Assembly (NCBI GenBank): GCA_018894105.1
Contig: CM032127.1
Span: forward strand, 31,178,369-31,242,368
Length of the DNA: 64,000 bases
Source of the DNA: Jacaranda mimosifolia
Taxonomy: Eukaryota; Streptophyta; Magnoliopsida; Lamiales; Bignoniaceae
Direction of reading: 5' to 3'
Below are positions 9,317-19,544 of this stretch, piece after piece (position 1 is the first letter of the stretch; the number at the start of each line of letters is the position of its first letter). A model generated the notes under the pieces. That model ran no database searches. It was not told the DNA's origin and was given only the letters and a program-made list of their open reading frames with translations. Made by a program: the position numbers and the translations under genes.

Positions 9317-11663
9317 TGTCACGACCCCAAATATGAACTTGATTTATCTTCTTTAGAAAATAGAGCATCTAAAATGTGAATCCAATCTCAAGCTAATTTT
9401 TTTTTCAAATGCACATACCATTACATGGAAAAATTATAGGGTGGTGGTGATTATCTTAAAATATTAATAAATTATGGCTTCTCCAATCTAAATCATGACA
9501 TGATAACATAGCTGGTCTATACAGAATATAAAACATAGGGTGGACTACCATCTTCTATACAATCAAAGCCACCAAAAGATCCACTCTAATATTTACATAT
9601 TTGGTTCCTATATTGTGCCAAAGTCTTTGCCCTGCTCCCCGCCTTTCATTCCTAAAGGAATTGAAATAGATAAAAGACATAAGTTGCATATACAACTTAG
9701 TGAGGCTGGTATCTGTGTGCATATGTTTTTCAACCTGGATATTATTTGACTTATCATTTACTATGTATGCAATGACAAGTACGATAGCGAATAAATCATC
9801 TAACAAGGTAGGATACAACTAAAGATTGTTTATGTCGTCACCTTTATCACACTGGCCATAATTAACTCAATTGCTTCGGACAAGGTGAAACCTTGCCATC
9901 AGTAGACATGCCCAAGATCATGCCAATCCTATGACCCCTTCTCACCATGACAACTCCACTCATCCATTTACGGGGAATAGGCCATGAGGTACACACATCC
10001 TACTCTACAAGCCCAATGCCACCCAAAAGTTTGTGCCATGCTCATGTTGAATGGGCTCAATTGTCAGAATTTTAAAGCACAGTACGATAAACATGATATC
10101 AAAGTCAAGCAATCTAGTTGAGATAAAGTACTACATTGCTATGAGATGGACTAGCATATTCATGTCGATGCACTTTTCAATTATGTAGACTACTATATTG
10201 CATGCATAATGACATGATGATCAGTGAAAGATAATGATGTGAATGTGTTTCTTCTTCTTCTCCCCCCCCCCCCCCCATTCATTTTCATAATAATCATCTC
10301 ACATTCATTTTGATGAGAATAATTATCTTATTTCTTCAGGTTATGGCACTCACCTGCTTTCCCAAGTGTGGTGTTTCAAGATAAGGCAAACCATTATGCG
10401 AGTTGCTTGTCCAAAATAAATACTAAAATTTAATGTAGAGTTCAACTAATACACCTTAGTTAGTAAAATTTATGTACTAAGGGCAAGAAGTAATGAATCC
10501 TAAAATATAATGAATATCCAATCTTTAACTAAAGAGTGTTTCTTCAACTTCATTAACTATGTCCTCCCTTAACTCTTTTCCTTCTCATTCTACATTTCAT
10601 TTCCTAAATCTCTTTTATTATTTTGTTTCTATAATTTTTTTCCATATAATTCATGGCTCTATAAATATGACATACACTCAATAATAAGATATTTTGGTTC
10701 CTATTTACATATGTAACTCTAATTCTCATCTCCAACCAACTAAAGTATTTCTAATCAAGTACTTCTTCAATTTTTCCTCTACAATTTTCCTACTTATCAT
10801 TTAGTAGCTCACAAATTATATCAACTAACATTATTTGGTGATTTTAGGTTTAATCCAACTATAACACTTCTATCTTGATACCTATCCCAAAGTCCAAAGG
10901 TTAGCTATAGAAATGTGATTTTCTTAATTTAATTCTAAATCATCTAGGCTTGAATTAAATCCCTCTATTTCTGGACCTACTTACACATTTGCATACGTAA
11001 ATTTCAGAAAAATAAGACCTATACAAGTTCAAAACTTCATAAGCCCTTCCACTTGTCAAGCTATCTTAAGTTTATGTCCAACTCTAATTGTACATCATCA
11101 ATCTAACCTAATTAAGCACACAAAATCATACATCATTTAAACCATAACTTAAATATATATGCTATAATAAACACATATGCTATAATAAATCCCTTTTTCT
11201 TTTTTCCATTTTTTCTACCTAAATATCCCAATTTTGCTAATAATGAAGGGAGAAATACATTTTTTAAAGGGATAAGGTTTATTAGGCTTGGTCAAAATAT
11301 GTGGCTTCACCTCAGGTTGCCACCTATCCTACTTAAGTTATTTACTTTTTGGTATTTAGTTTTAACTCCTTGAATTTGAACAATTTTATTTGTCAAAATA
11401 AAATACAAGGCAGAATTTTAACTAATTATTTCAAAGTCCTACCCAAATTTTAGAATTTCTCTTTTGCCTCTCAAATAGTTTAAATTCAAGAATCTTATAT
11501 CCCATCAAGAATCTTATAGATGGTAAGTTCACTCCAAATTTCTAAAATCAAGTATCCCTTTTTTGAATAGTGTCATAACAAAATAAAAATAAAAATAATC
11601 ATGAATCTAGAGCAAATATTAGATTTTTAAAAGAATTGGAGGTATAGCTATATTCCTAGGTTT
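9317..11663 (-). repeat. G2 LTR, about 2.35 kb, shared by two internal regions
   Basis: The lower end TGTCACGACCCC (9,317; the LTR's ...GGGGTCGTGACA end) lies next to the PBS. The upper end is inferred at about 11,663 by comparison with the plus-strand copy at 28,531, whose LTR starts TGTAGAGCTTAGGAATA after a PPT; here the PPT and the first LTR bases are deleted. On the left it is followed by PBS and gag; on the right it is preceded by an integrase 3' end. A single LTR therefore joins two G2 internal regions. It contains a C16 run at 10,261-10,276 and no supported gene. Copy 2 keeps only a stub of about 175 bp (38,663-38,837). Confidence 0.75.
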
Positions 11664-13019
11664 GGTCCCTAAATCCATATCTAATTTTTGAAGAGCTCAG
11701 GGTAATGTTTGAGCATGCTGTCTTCTGATTCCCAAGTAGCTTCTTCAATGCTATATTGTCGCCACAGTACTTCCACTAGAGGGATTCTCCTATTTCGTAG
11801 CTCTTGAAATTTTTGATCCAAAACATGAATAAGTTTCTCCTCATATGAGTAGATCTTCATTAAGCTGGAGTGATTCATGCTTGATTACGTGCAATGGGTC
11901 ATGATGATATTTCTTTAAAAGGGAGACATGGAAGACATTGTGTATTCCTGCAAGATTTGACCGTAAATCTAACTTATATGCCACATTGTCAATTCTTTTT
12001 GTGATTTTGAAGGGTCCTATGTATCAGGGGCTAAGCTTCCCACCCTTTCCATACTTCACCAATCCTTTTCAAGGAGATACCTTGAGAAATACCTTGTCTC
12101 CCACCGCAAATTCCAAGTTTTTTCTTCTATGAATACCATAATTCTTTTGATGACTCTGTGCGGTTAACATTCTTTTACAAATTATTTGCACAACTTCAAA
12201 CACTTCTCGAACTAAATCTAGGAACTGTTGAATTTTTTGTTGTGTGGTAGGACTTAAGGTTTTATTTTCATCAAGATCCCAATGAATAAGAGATCTACAC
12301 TTTCTTCCATATAATGCTTCATAAGGAACCATTGATGGTTGATTGAAAACTATTGCTATATGCAAATTCAATCAGCGGAAGATTTTTGTCAAAATCTTGG
12401 GCACAAGCACGAAGCATATGTTCAAGTATTTATATAGTCCTTTCAGATTGCCTATCCGTTTGTGGGTAACTAGCAGTACTGAACTGTAACTTGGTTCCTA
12501 GAGTTTCTTGAACTTTCTTCCATAGTCGTGACAAGTACCTTGGATCTCGATTATATGCAGTCAAATAACCTTATCCTTATATATCTCAGCTAGTCGTTCC
12601 ACTGTATACCCCATGTTAACTGGCAAGAAGTGGGCTGATTAGTAAGTTGATCGATAATGACCCAAACTGAATCATGCCCCTTTCTAGTTCAGAGTAGCCC
12701 CTTAACAAAGTCCATGGTTATTGCTTCCCATTTGCATTGCGGTATTGGCAATGATTGGAGAAGCTCTGATGGTCTTTGATGCTCAACTTTCAATCATTGG
12801 CATACTAGACATTTTGCTTCCCCTTTCATAATGTTCCACCAGTAGTATAGCTTCAAGTCTTGGTACATTTCATTACCACGTGGATGGATACTATATCAAG
12901 ATCGATGGGCTTCATCTAAAATTTCCTTTTCCAAATCATCGTTTTGGGGTATGCAAATTCTACCTCAGAATTTTAGAGCTCCTTTCGGGTCTACTTCAAA
13001 TGGAGAGTCTAGCATACCT
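11664..13019 (-). pseudogene. G2 (Tekay/Del-like) integrase with chromodomain-type tail (copy 1)
   Basis: Reading down from 13,019: zinc-binding motif ('EILDEAHRS', 'HPRGNEMYQDLKLYYWW', 'CLVCQ', about 12,950-12,790), core start 'MDFVKGLL' near 12,700, a core piece 'FDKNLPLIEFAYS' near 12,390, then 'YEALYGRKCRS' and 'AVGDKVFLKVSP' in the open stretch 12,069-12,371, and finally the tail 'RRIPLVEVLWRQYSIEEATWE' (11,681-11,878), a chromodomain pattern of Tekay/Del elements. Stops and frameshifts separate these. The 5' side is cut by the G1 insertion at 13,020. Copy 2: 38,838-40,218. Confidence 0.85.
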
Positions 13020-13147
13020 TGATATGAGCAATGGAGGTCAAGATGGTTATTTTGGCATTGGAGAGCAAAATGGAGATTGCAACATGCCAATGGGACCTAT
13101 CACAAGAGCAAAAGCAAGGAGGTTGAAAGATGTGTTTGCAAATTTAG
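13020..13147 (+). repeat. First 128 bp of a G1 LTR fused to gag (copy 1)
   Basis: TGATATGAGCAATGGAGG... matches the start of G1 LTRs up to 'GCAAATTTAGC', then changes directly to gag at 'ATGTTTGAGG'. The rest of the LTR, the PBS and the gag N-terminus are missing. The left flank is G2 integrase, so this is the insertion edge of a G1 element. Copy 2 has the same structure at 40,219. Confidence 0.75.
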
Positions 13148-13769
13148 CTATGTTTGAGGATGAGTTTGATGATAGTAGTTCAGCTAAGAATAGAGGGGTT
13201 GAAGCTAGGAGGGACAGCAATTTAAATGTCATCAAGATGAAAATTCCATCATTTAAAGGGCAAAATGATGTTAAAGCATACTTGGAGTGGGAGAGAAAGG
13301 TGGAGTTGATCCTTGATAGCCATAACTACTCTGAAGAGAAGAAAGTGAGACTAGTAGCAGTTGAATTCATTGACTTTGGTGGGATCAATTAGTGCAGTCT
13401 AGGAGGAGGAATGGTGAGAGACCTATTAAGACTTGGGCAGATATGAAGGCCATTATGAAGAAAAGATTTGTTCAATCTTACTATTATAGGGAGATACACC
13501 AAAAACTACAAAGACTCATTGAAGGGTCTAAGTCAGTTGAGGACTACCATAAGGAGATGGAGATGTTGATGATTAAGGCCAACATAGAGGAGGATACAGA
13601 AGTGACAATGGCTAAATTTATTAGTGGTTTGAATAGAGAAATTGCTGATGTTGTGGACCTACAACATTATAGGGAGATGGAGGATTTGGTGAGTATAGCT
13701 ATGGAAGTGGAGAAACAACAAAAGCAAAGAGGGGGCAGCCCAGCATTTCAGAATTCCAACTCAAAATAA
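13148..13769 (+). pseudogene. G1 gag (copy 1)
   Basis: The reading frame entering from the LTR head continues without a break into gag ('FANLAMFEDEFDDSSSAKNRG'), then 'MKIPSFKGQNDVKAYLEWERK', to a stop at 13,392. The frame then shifts: 13,392-13,769 is open with 'RPIKTWADMKAIMKKRFVQS', '[20 protein letters not shown]' and '[19 protein letters not shown]', the classical capsid region of plant gypsy gag. A short deletion around 13,375 (before 'WDQLVQSRRR') explains the break. The role in an intact family is the capsid precursor. Copy 2 (40,347-40,950) has the same frameshift. Confidence 0.85.
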
Positions 13770-14608
13770 GGTTCAACATGGTAAAACTATGATGAAAAGA
13801 AAAGAGAGAGCAGCGGCTTGGTTTCAAGGAGAAAGGGCTGGATGCATCAAGGAACAAGGATAAGAAGTCCATTCTAGAAAATAGTATTTCTAATTCTTCT
13901 TCTTCCACCACTACTTCCAGACATAGGAATATTAAGTGCTTTAAATGTCAAGGTTTGGGTCATTATGCATCTAAATGTCCAGACAAAATAACTATGATTC
14001 TTATAGGTAGTGAAGTTATATTTGAGTCTAATGATGATAATAAGTCTGATGGTAGTGATAATAATATGTCACCTTTACTGGATGTTACTAGTGATGAAGA
14101 TAATGTTGAATATGTTCATGGTGAATCTCTTGTTGCTAGGTGTGCATTGAACTTGAATGTTAAGGAGGAAAGCTTAAAACAAAGAAAAAATATATTTCAC
14201 ACTAGATGCTTGATAGGTGGTAAGGTGTGTAGCTTAATAATTGATGGGGTTAGTTCTGCTAACGTAGCTAGTACCACTTTAGTTGAGAAATTGGGGCTGA
14301 AGCATGATAAACACCCTAATCCATATAGGCTGCAATGGTTGAATGATAGTGGAGAGGTGAAAGTTACTAGGCAAGTTGTGGTAGCTTTTCATATTGGGAG
14401 ATATAGTGATGAGGTGGTTTGTGATGTAGTGCCCATGCAGGATGGCCATATGTTGTTGGGTAGGCCATGGCAATTTGACAGGCGTGTAATGTATCATGGT
14501 ACAAGAATAGATATTCCTTTGAGCATAATGGACAGAAAGTCACTCTTGCACCTCTATCACTCAAGGAAGTTTTACCTTGACAACATTAAACTTCAACAAT
14601 GTTCTTGA
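13770..14608 (+). pseudogene. G1 zinc knuckle and retropepsin-like protease (copy 1)
   Basis: A CCHC zinc knuckle 'CFKCQGLGHYASKC' (13,937-13,978; CX2CX4HX4C) marks the gag C-terminus. An open frame of 217 codons (13,955-14,608) continues through an acidic spacer (14,020-14,110) to the protease: 'HTRCLIGGKVCSLIIDGVSS', 'ANVASTTLVEKLGL', and the flap/C-terminal motif 'HMLLGRPWQFDRRVMYHGT'. The active site reads D-G-V where D-G-G or D-S-G is usual; the catalytic Asp itself is present. The frame from 13,770 to the knuckle is broken by stops. Copy 2 (40,951-41,815) keeps the same D-G-V. Confidence 0.85.
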
Positions 14609-14926
14609 GGGAATTCGGATAGTGAGGTTAAAAAAAATAATGAGAGAAAAAAGGCCATGAGAGAAAAGAATAAAGATACAAGCCCAATGGTGAGTGACTA
14701 CACAAGTGCAAACAAGAAAGAGGGATGTGAAAGAGAGAAAAAGTTAGTGAGTGAAAAGGGAGAAAAGAATGAGAAAGGCGAAGCGAGTGAAAAGAAAAAG
14801 TTGAGAAAAAGCAATATTTCTATGCAAAAGAGAGAGATTTAAAGAATGTTCTTCTAGGCAAGAGAGTTTTGATAGTGATTGGGTATAGGGTGGTTTTATT
14901 GTTTGAAACTCACCTTAACCCCGATT
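14609..14926 (+). pseudogene. G1 protease-RT linker, cut by G3 LTR (copy 1)
   Basis: A Lys/Glu-rich linker ('EKGEKNEKGEASEKKK', open frame 14,657-14,842), then the start of the RT region ('...LNPDL'), ending at about 14,926 where it passes directly into G3 LTR sequence. Copy 2 continues 350 bp further into RT before the G3 insertion, so copy 1 has lost the insertion boundary. Confidence 0.75.
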
Positions 14927-15632
14927 TACTCCTTTGAATTTGATTTGAATAGAATAACGTCAATTCAAGGGCTTCACACCTTAATTTCGAATCAAACGCC
15001 AAAAATATGTGGATTCCGTGAAGAACGCCTTGAACGTCATGGATCTCCTTTGAATTTGATTTGACTGGAATAATGCCAATTCGGGGGCTTCGCACCTTAA
15101 TCTCGAATCAAATGCCAAAAATATATGGATTCCGCAAAGAACGCCTTGAACTTCGTGGATCTCCTTGAATTTGCTTGAGAGAATTGCTGGCCTCCTTCAG
15201 AGTTTCTCTCGTCTGTTGGAATTTTTGTTGTGTCAAATGAGTTGGATCACCCCTTTATATAGATGTTTGACGGGAGACTTCTGATTGACTTGAACTCCTT
15301 CAAAGGTTATCTCTTTGATAAAATAATATCAAATATCAAGAGATAATATCATATATATTTGATTTGATAATATCAAACAATAAAAGAAAATATCAACATC
15401 AAATATCTTTAATTTGATTGGTCCATAGATGCAGACACTCCATCTTTGACACGTGTCAATATTTGATTTGAATATAAAATAAACATTAAATTATTAATTA
15501 AAATTAACTATTTATCTTTTGGAATTCAATTTAATATATCCCAAAATTTAAATAGAAAATTTTGAATTAATATTTAATATATTATTTTACATGTGTCACT
15601 TCTCAATTGGTCGAAAATTTAATATGTCTACA
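14927..15632 (-). repeat. G3 (Tat-like) 3' LTR, truncated (copy 1)
   Basis: Matches the G3 LTR at 42,438-43,417 but lacks its first 200 bp or so. It contains two and a part of the internal repeat ('...GGATCTCCTTTGAATTTGATTTG...', about 117 bp period) against three in copy 2. It ends ...ATGTCTACA at 15,632 beside the PPT. The sequence CACGTGTCAATATTTG near 15,450 contains a CACGTG (G-box) core that could serve the LTR promoter. Confidence 0.8.
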
Positions 15633-15971
15633 AATGCCCCCACTTCAAGGCTTGACAAAGGAGTGTAAATCAATCCCAAAAGAGATGAGACTTGAAGTAT
15701 TTGAGAATATATATATATATATATATTTGTATTCAATGTGGGCCAAATAAAAGCCCATCACTTCTTCACATGAAAAGCCCACACCAAACCCTTTTTTTTT
15801 TTTGTTTAACCTAAAGGGGCCCACATTATAATATAATCCTTTTTCCTTTTTCAGTCAAAATTGGGAAGCAAGAATGGAACTTGAATCAAGATTTTACAAA
15901 TCCAAGTCCAATTCTGCACCAAGGAGCAACATGCAATTTAGGCTCGTGCGTCAAGGAGAACCCTCCCAACT
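15633..15971 (-). other. G3 PPT and shortened 3' internal region (copy 1)
   Basis: The minus strand reads GAAGTGGGGGCATT (15,633-15,646) just before the LTR start TGTAGACATA, the polypurine tract of this family. The rest is 3' internal sequence with an (AT) run at 15,707-15,726. Near 15,905 it jumps from sequence matching 43,702 to sequence matching about 47,380, so the 3.7-kb region with the antisense gene present in copy 2 is deleted here. Confidence 0.75.
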
Positions 15972-16973
15972 TTATGCATAGTAGCACTTCAAAAACTTTC
16001 CATTTATAGGGTCAATTCTTAATCCATCTTCAGCAACCAATTTATATGCACCATTTATATAGACTTCTTTGACAATATAAGGACCATCCCATTTTGATGT
16101 GAATTTATTCCTAGTTCGATGAGTCATGATGATGGGCCTTCTCACAGCGAGTACCAAATATCCAACTTGAAAAGATCGTGATCGCACCTTCTTGTTAAAT
16201 GTCTTGGAGAGCCTAGCTTGGTAACACTCAAGTCTTTGTTGTGCTTCCAACCTTTTCTCATCAAGGGACTCCAATTCTTCAAGACGTAAGCGTGCATTTT
16301 CTTCCTCAGTCAATCCTTCTTGTATAGCTATCCTTAACGATGGAATTTGCTGCTCAAGAGGTAAAACATCTTCAACACCATAAACCAATGAATATAGAGT
16401 TGCTTGTGTAGGTGTTCTATGAGTAGTTCGATATGCCCATAAAGCTTCTCCGATCCTTTCATGCCAATCCCTCTTCGTCTTTGAGACTATTTTTTTCAGC
16501 AAATTACATAGAGTTTTATTGAATGCCTCAGCAAGACCATTAGCTGTGACATAGTACATGGAAGATTTCCTCTGCTTAAAATTAAATTTCTCACAAAGTT
16601 TATCTATCAGACTATTACTAAAGGGCTTTCCATTATCAGTGATTATGTATCGAGGAACCCCATAGCGATATATAATGTTGATGCGGATAAAGTTAGCAAC
16701 ATTTTCCTTCTTTACTTCTTTGAGGGGTATTGCTTCAGCCCACTTAGAGAAATAGTCTATTGCAGCCAATATATACAAGTGCCCAGCAAAAGACTTTGTC
16801 ATTGGTCCAACCACATCTAATCCCCAAGCATCAAACGACCATGAAGCGACAGTTAGATGTAATGGCTTGAGTGGTTGGTGAATAAAATTTGCATGAAATT
16901 GGCAAGCTTGACATCTTTGAGCATAAAGCCCATACGTTTGCTTTCCAGAAGCCTCAGGAGGGAGTTTTTCCAA
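15972..16973 (-). pseudogene. G3 chimeric linker-integrase open frame (copy 1)
   Basis: 333 codons without a stop. The first 16 codons ('MEKLPPEASGKQTYGL') come from the protease-RT linker. They are joined in frame, at 'GLYAQRCQACQF', to the zinc-finger end of integrase. The core keeps D,D,E: 'AWGLDVVGPMTKSF', 'YIITDNGKPFSNS', 'GLAEAFNKTLCNLLKK'. The C-terminal domain includes 'RSRSFQVGYLVLAVRRP' and 'KWDGPYIVKEV'. RT, both RNase H domains and most of the HHCC domain are deleted between positions equivalent to 48,430 and 51,530 in copy 2. Unlike copy 2, the core is uninterrupted near 'LCEKFNFKQRKSSMYY'. The product could not act as a normal integrase without its N-terminal domain. Confidence 0.85.
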
Positions 16974-17268
16974 AATGTAATGTTCTTATGGATTGTATCC
17001 GGCTTTGACAAGAAGTTTATAAGCTTTTGGATCAAAGCAAGTCTCATTTTGAAGATGCAGAGATTCTCCATGTCCCTTCTCGACTCCTTGAGTTGCGCGA
17101 ACAAACCCTTTTAGCGGCTAAGAGGATGGCTTGTTCACATCGATCTTGGTTAGGGGAAACATCAATTCTTTCAATGACTCAGATCCTACCATAGGTGACT
17201 CTTTCTTTATGTGATCTTTACCACTGCATGTTGGAGTCAAGTCTTTAACATTGTTTCCTCCATCAAGA
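16974..17268 (-). pseudogene. G3 protease-RT linker (copy 1)
   Basis: Minus-strand frames contain 'ETCFDPKAYKLLVKAGY' and an upstream 'LKGFVRATQ', typical of the stretch between protease and RT in Tat elements. Stops split it (for example at the gap before the ATG at 16,973). Copy 2: about 51,530-51,900. Confidence 0.7.
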
Positions 17269-18054
17269 TCATCTTGTTGCTTGGATTCCTCGTTCTTTAG
17301 CCTTGGCTATTTTCATACTTTCAGTGTAGTATTTGGCATTTGCTAAGTGTGATTCAGCTTCAGTGAAAGGTTTGCTATCTCCAAGCACTTTATTTACCAC
17401 ACCTTCTCGACAATATTTGAAACATTGGTGCCAAGGAGAAGGAACTAAACCATTTTCATGTAACCAAGGTCGGCCTAAAAGCATATTGTATGACGTCTTG
17501 GAATCTATGACATGAAATAATGTCATTGACAACATATCATTCATCAGTAACTTTATTCTTATTATTCCGAGAGCCCTTGGCCCCCTTTGATTGAACCCTT
17601 GGATCATTAGGCGACTGTTTGTCAACTCATCTATGGGGATTCCTAAATCCTTCAACACACGTAATGACAAGATATTGACTGCAGAGCCTCCATCAATCAA
17701 AACTCTATTTATCTTTTGCTCACGAGCATAGCCAGTTACAAACAGTGGCCTATTGTGGGATTTGGAGCCAAGCAACAAGTCTTCATCAGTGAAAGTCATT
17801 GCCGACAAGCACTCCTCAGTCATATCATGATTTTCTTCATCTGATAGACATGCTTCTTTAGAAGGGATCCTTTCTTCACTTATCATGTAGCACGCAATGT
17901 CACTGTTGTGATCACCAAGTACACCCTTTTCAACCTCAATAGTAGCATGATTTGAGGTGGCATTATCCTCCTCAAGTGAGATTTTCCCTTGTCGGGCCAA
18001 TTGCATTACTTTATCTTTGAATACGAAGCTGTCATGAATTGGGTGACCCACCAA
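17269..18054 (-). pseudogene. G3 gag end and aspartic protease (copy 1)
   Basis: 261 codons open. It begins in the His/Cys-rich gag end ('[16 protein letters not shown]'). The retropepsin-like active site '[12 protein letters not shown]' lies near residue 120 with catalytic D-G-G intact, then '[15 protein letters not shown]', '[19 protein letters not shown]' and '[15 protein letters not shown]'. This is the conserved protease pattern of plant Tat/Retand elements. Copy 2 matches at 52,000-52,610 but is split by frameshifts, so this copy is the better-preserved protease of the two. Confidence 0.85.
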
Positions 18055-18563
18055 CCGATGGTACTTGCAATACTTTGGGTCATTTCCCAGCTTCTTCAGG
18101 TCGATTCATTTCAGGTAATTCAATAAGATTTGCATTTAGCAAATCATCAAATATTCCAGAGACATCCGAATCAAGGAATGGGTATGTCTTAGCCTGCATC
18201 TCTTTTAAAGTTAATTTTCTTTGTCCTCTTTCGCAGGAGACATCCTTCCTTTTGTCCTTTGTGCCTTCTGCCTTCGTACAAAACTTAATGGATGTTGCAT
18301 TCACTGCCATAGCTTCTTTACTTTGTGCCTTAGCGAGAGGTTTGCCCCCTTTCTTGAATTCTTGCTTTTCTTTAGGCTTTCGAGGCTCTTTGAATTGGTG
18401 GCCCTTCTACTCCGCTAGCAAACATGCTTAAATCCATATCATCGGCTCGAGTAGCCAACTCTTCAAATGTTTTGGGTTGAATTCCTTGCAGAATATATCA
18501 AAGTCCCCAATGCATCCCTTGAATGCACAGCTCGATGGCTGAAGCCTCAGACAATCTGTACCG
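18055..18563 (-). pseudogene. G3 gag C-terminal part, truncated at host junction (copy 1)
   Basis: Contains 'MAVNATSIKFCTKAEGTKDK', 'LTLKEMQAKTYPFLDSDVS' and 'LLNANLIELPEM' (18,080-18,310), typical of Tat gag between the capsid and the protease. It is aligned with copy 2 up to about 18,563, where 'gcctcagacaatctgt' passes without filler into DRP1 exon sequence. The rest of gag, the PBS and the 5' LTR are deleted. Confidence 0.8.
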
Positions 18564-18761
18564 CAAGAAGAAATTATGGATACAAATGCTCCATCAAGAT
18601 GCTCTTTGAATATTCCATCGAGTATACGTCATATTTCCATGATCATGTACAGTTTGCCCTGAATTAAGAATCAACATTTATTAAAAATGCAAGCAATTCA
18701 CGTGAAAGACAACAACTTAAAATTGAACACTACATCCTTACTTCTCCCTTCCCCTAACCCC

Positions 18762-18785
18762 AGAGAGAGAGAGAGAGAGAGAGAG
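18762..18785. repeat. GA dinucleotide microsatellite
   Basis: About twelve GA units in a DRP1 pseudogene intron. The counterpart in copy 2 (about 61,938-61,955) is shorter and interrupted by GGG. Confidence 0.9.
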
Positions 18786-19506
18786 CGCAAGCAATAGGAA
18801 AAGAAATAGAAAATAATCAACCTAACCACCGACAGTGATAGAAGGCAAGGCAACCCATTCTCTTCTCCGTGATCCCAAGCACCAATGCATGCTCCCTGCA
18901 GTCAGTTACTAAGAAACTAGCAATCAAGCATTGTGAACCCTCAAAAGGAAAATTCTGAAAAATAATCAAAGGAAGGTGTCAGGGAAGGTCTCATAGCATA
19001 GCTAGATAGAAATGTGAGTACTAGAAAGATCAATTGAGAAAATAGACACCAAAATCAATGAATCTCTTCCCATAAATTCTATACATTATCTACCTTCATC
19101 AATATGATGAAACAAGTAGGATAAGTAGACGTTGTGTACCAATACCAGTGTACTAAACATGAAATAAAATCCTTGTCTTTTTGCCTTTTGGTCATCCACT
19201 TCAAGATAATGCATATGAAAGACAAATGTTACCAGATCCATGAGGTAAAAAACCCTTGCCAATAGCATTTTCAAGTACTTAAGACTCGCCAGACCTACAA
19301 AACACAAACATTAGGATCAGCTGACTGGAGAAATGCTAATCTTGAAATGAAAGTGTCCAAACAAGTGCATGTCAGGGATAAAAAGGAGCAATATTATCAT
19401 AACAATACCACATGAAGAACATGAAAATAGCAAATAAGCATGTAGAATCCATTCCCATTGTGCAAGTGCAAATATGCAATACAAAAATCACACAACAACA
19501 TCAAAA

Positions 19507-19507
<1 letters not shown>

Positions 19508-19543
<36 letters not shown>
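19508..19543. repeat. Compound CT/AT microsatellite (copy 1)
   Basis: A (CT)n run followed directly by (AT)n in DRP1 pseudogene intron sequence. The equivalent in copy 2 (62,625-62,673) is longer. Confidence 0.9.

Positions 19544-19544
<1 letters not shown>

Noticed and set aside
9540..9818. Overlapping plus and minus frames inside the G2 LTR
   Set aside because: Short, overlapping on both strands, without family similarity, inside a 2.35-kb LTR.
10261..10276. C16 run as a regulatory or G-quadruplex element
   Set aside because: A single uninterrupted homopolymer in an LTR. It is most likely slippage, and its length may be a sequencing artefact.
12880..13020. N-terminal part of the 12,880-13,392 frame as real gag sequence
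   Set aside because: The first 47 codons are antisense to G2 integrase. Only the part after the LTR head (13,020) belongs to G1.
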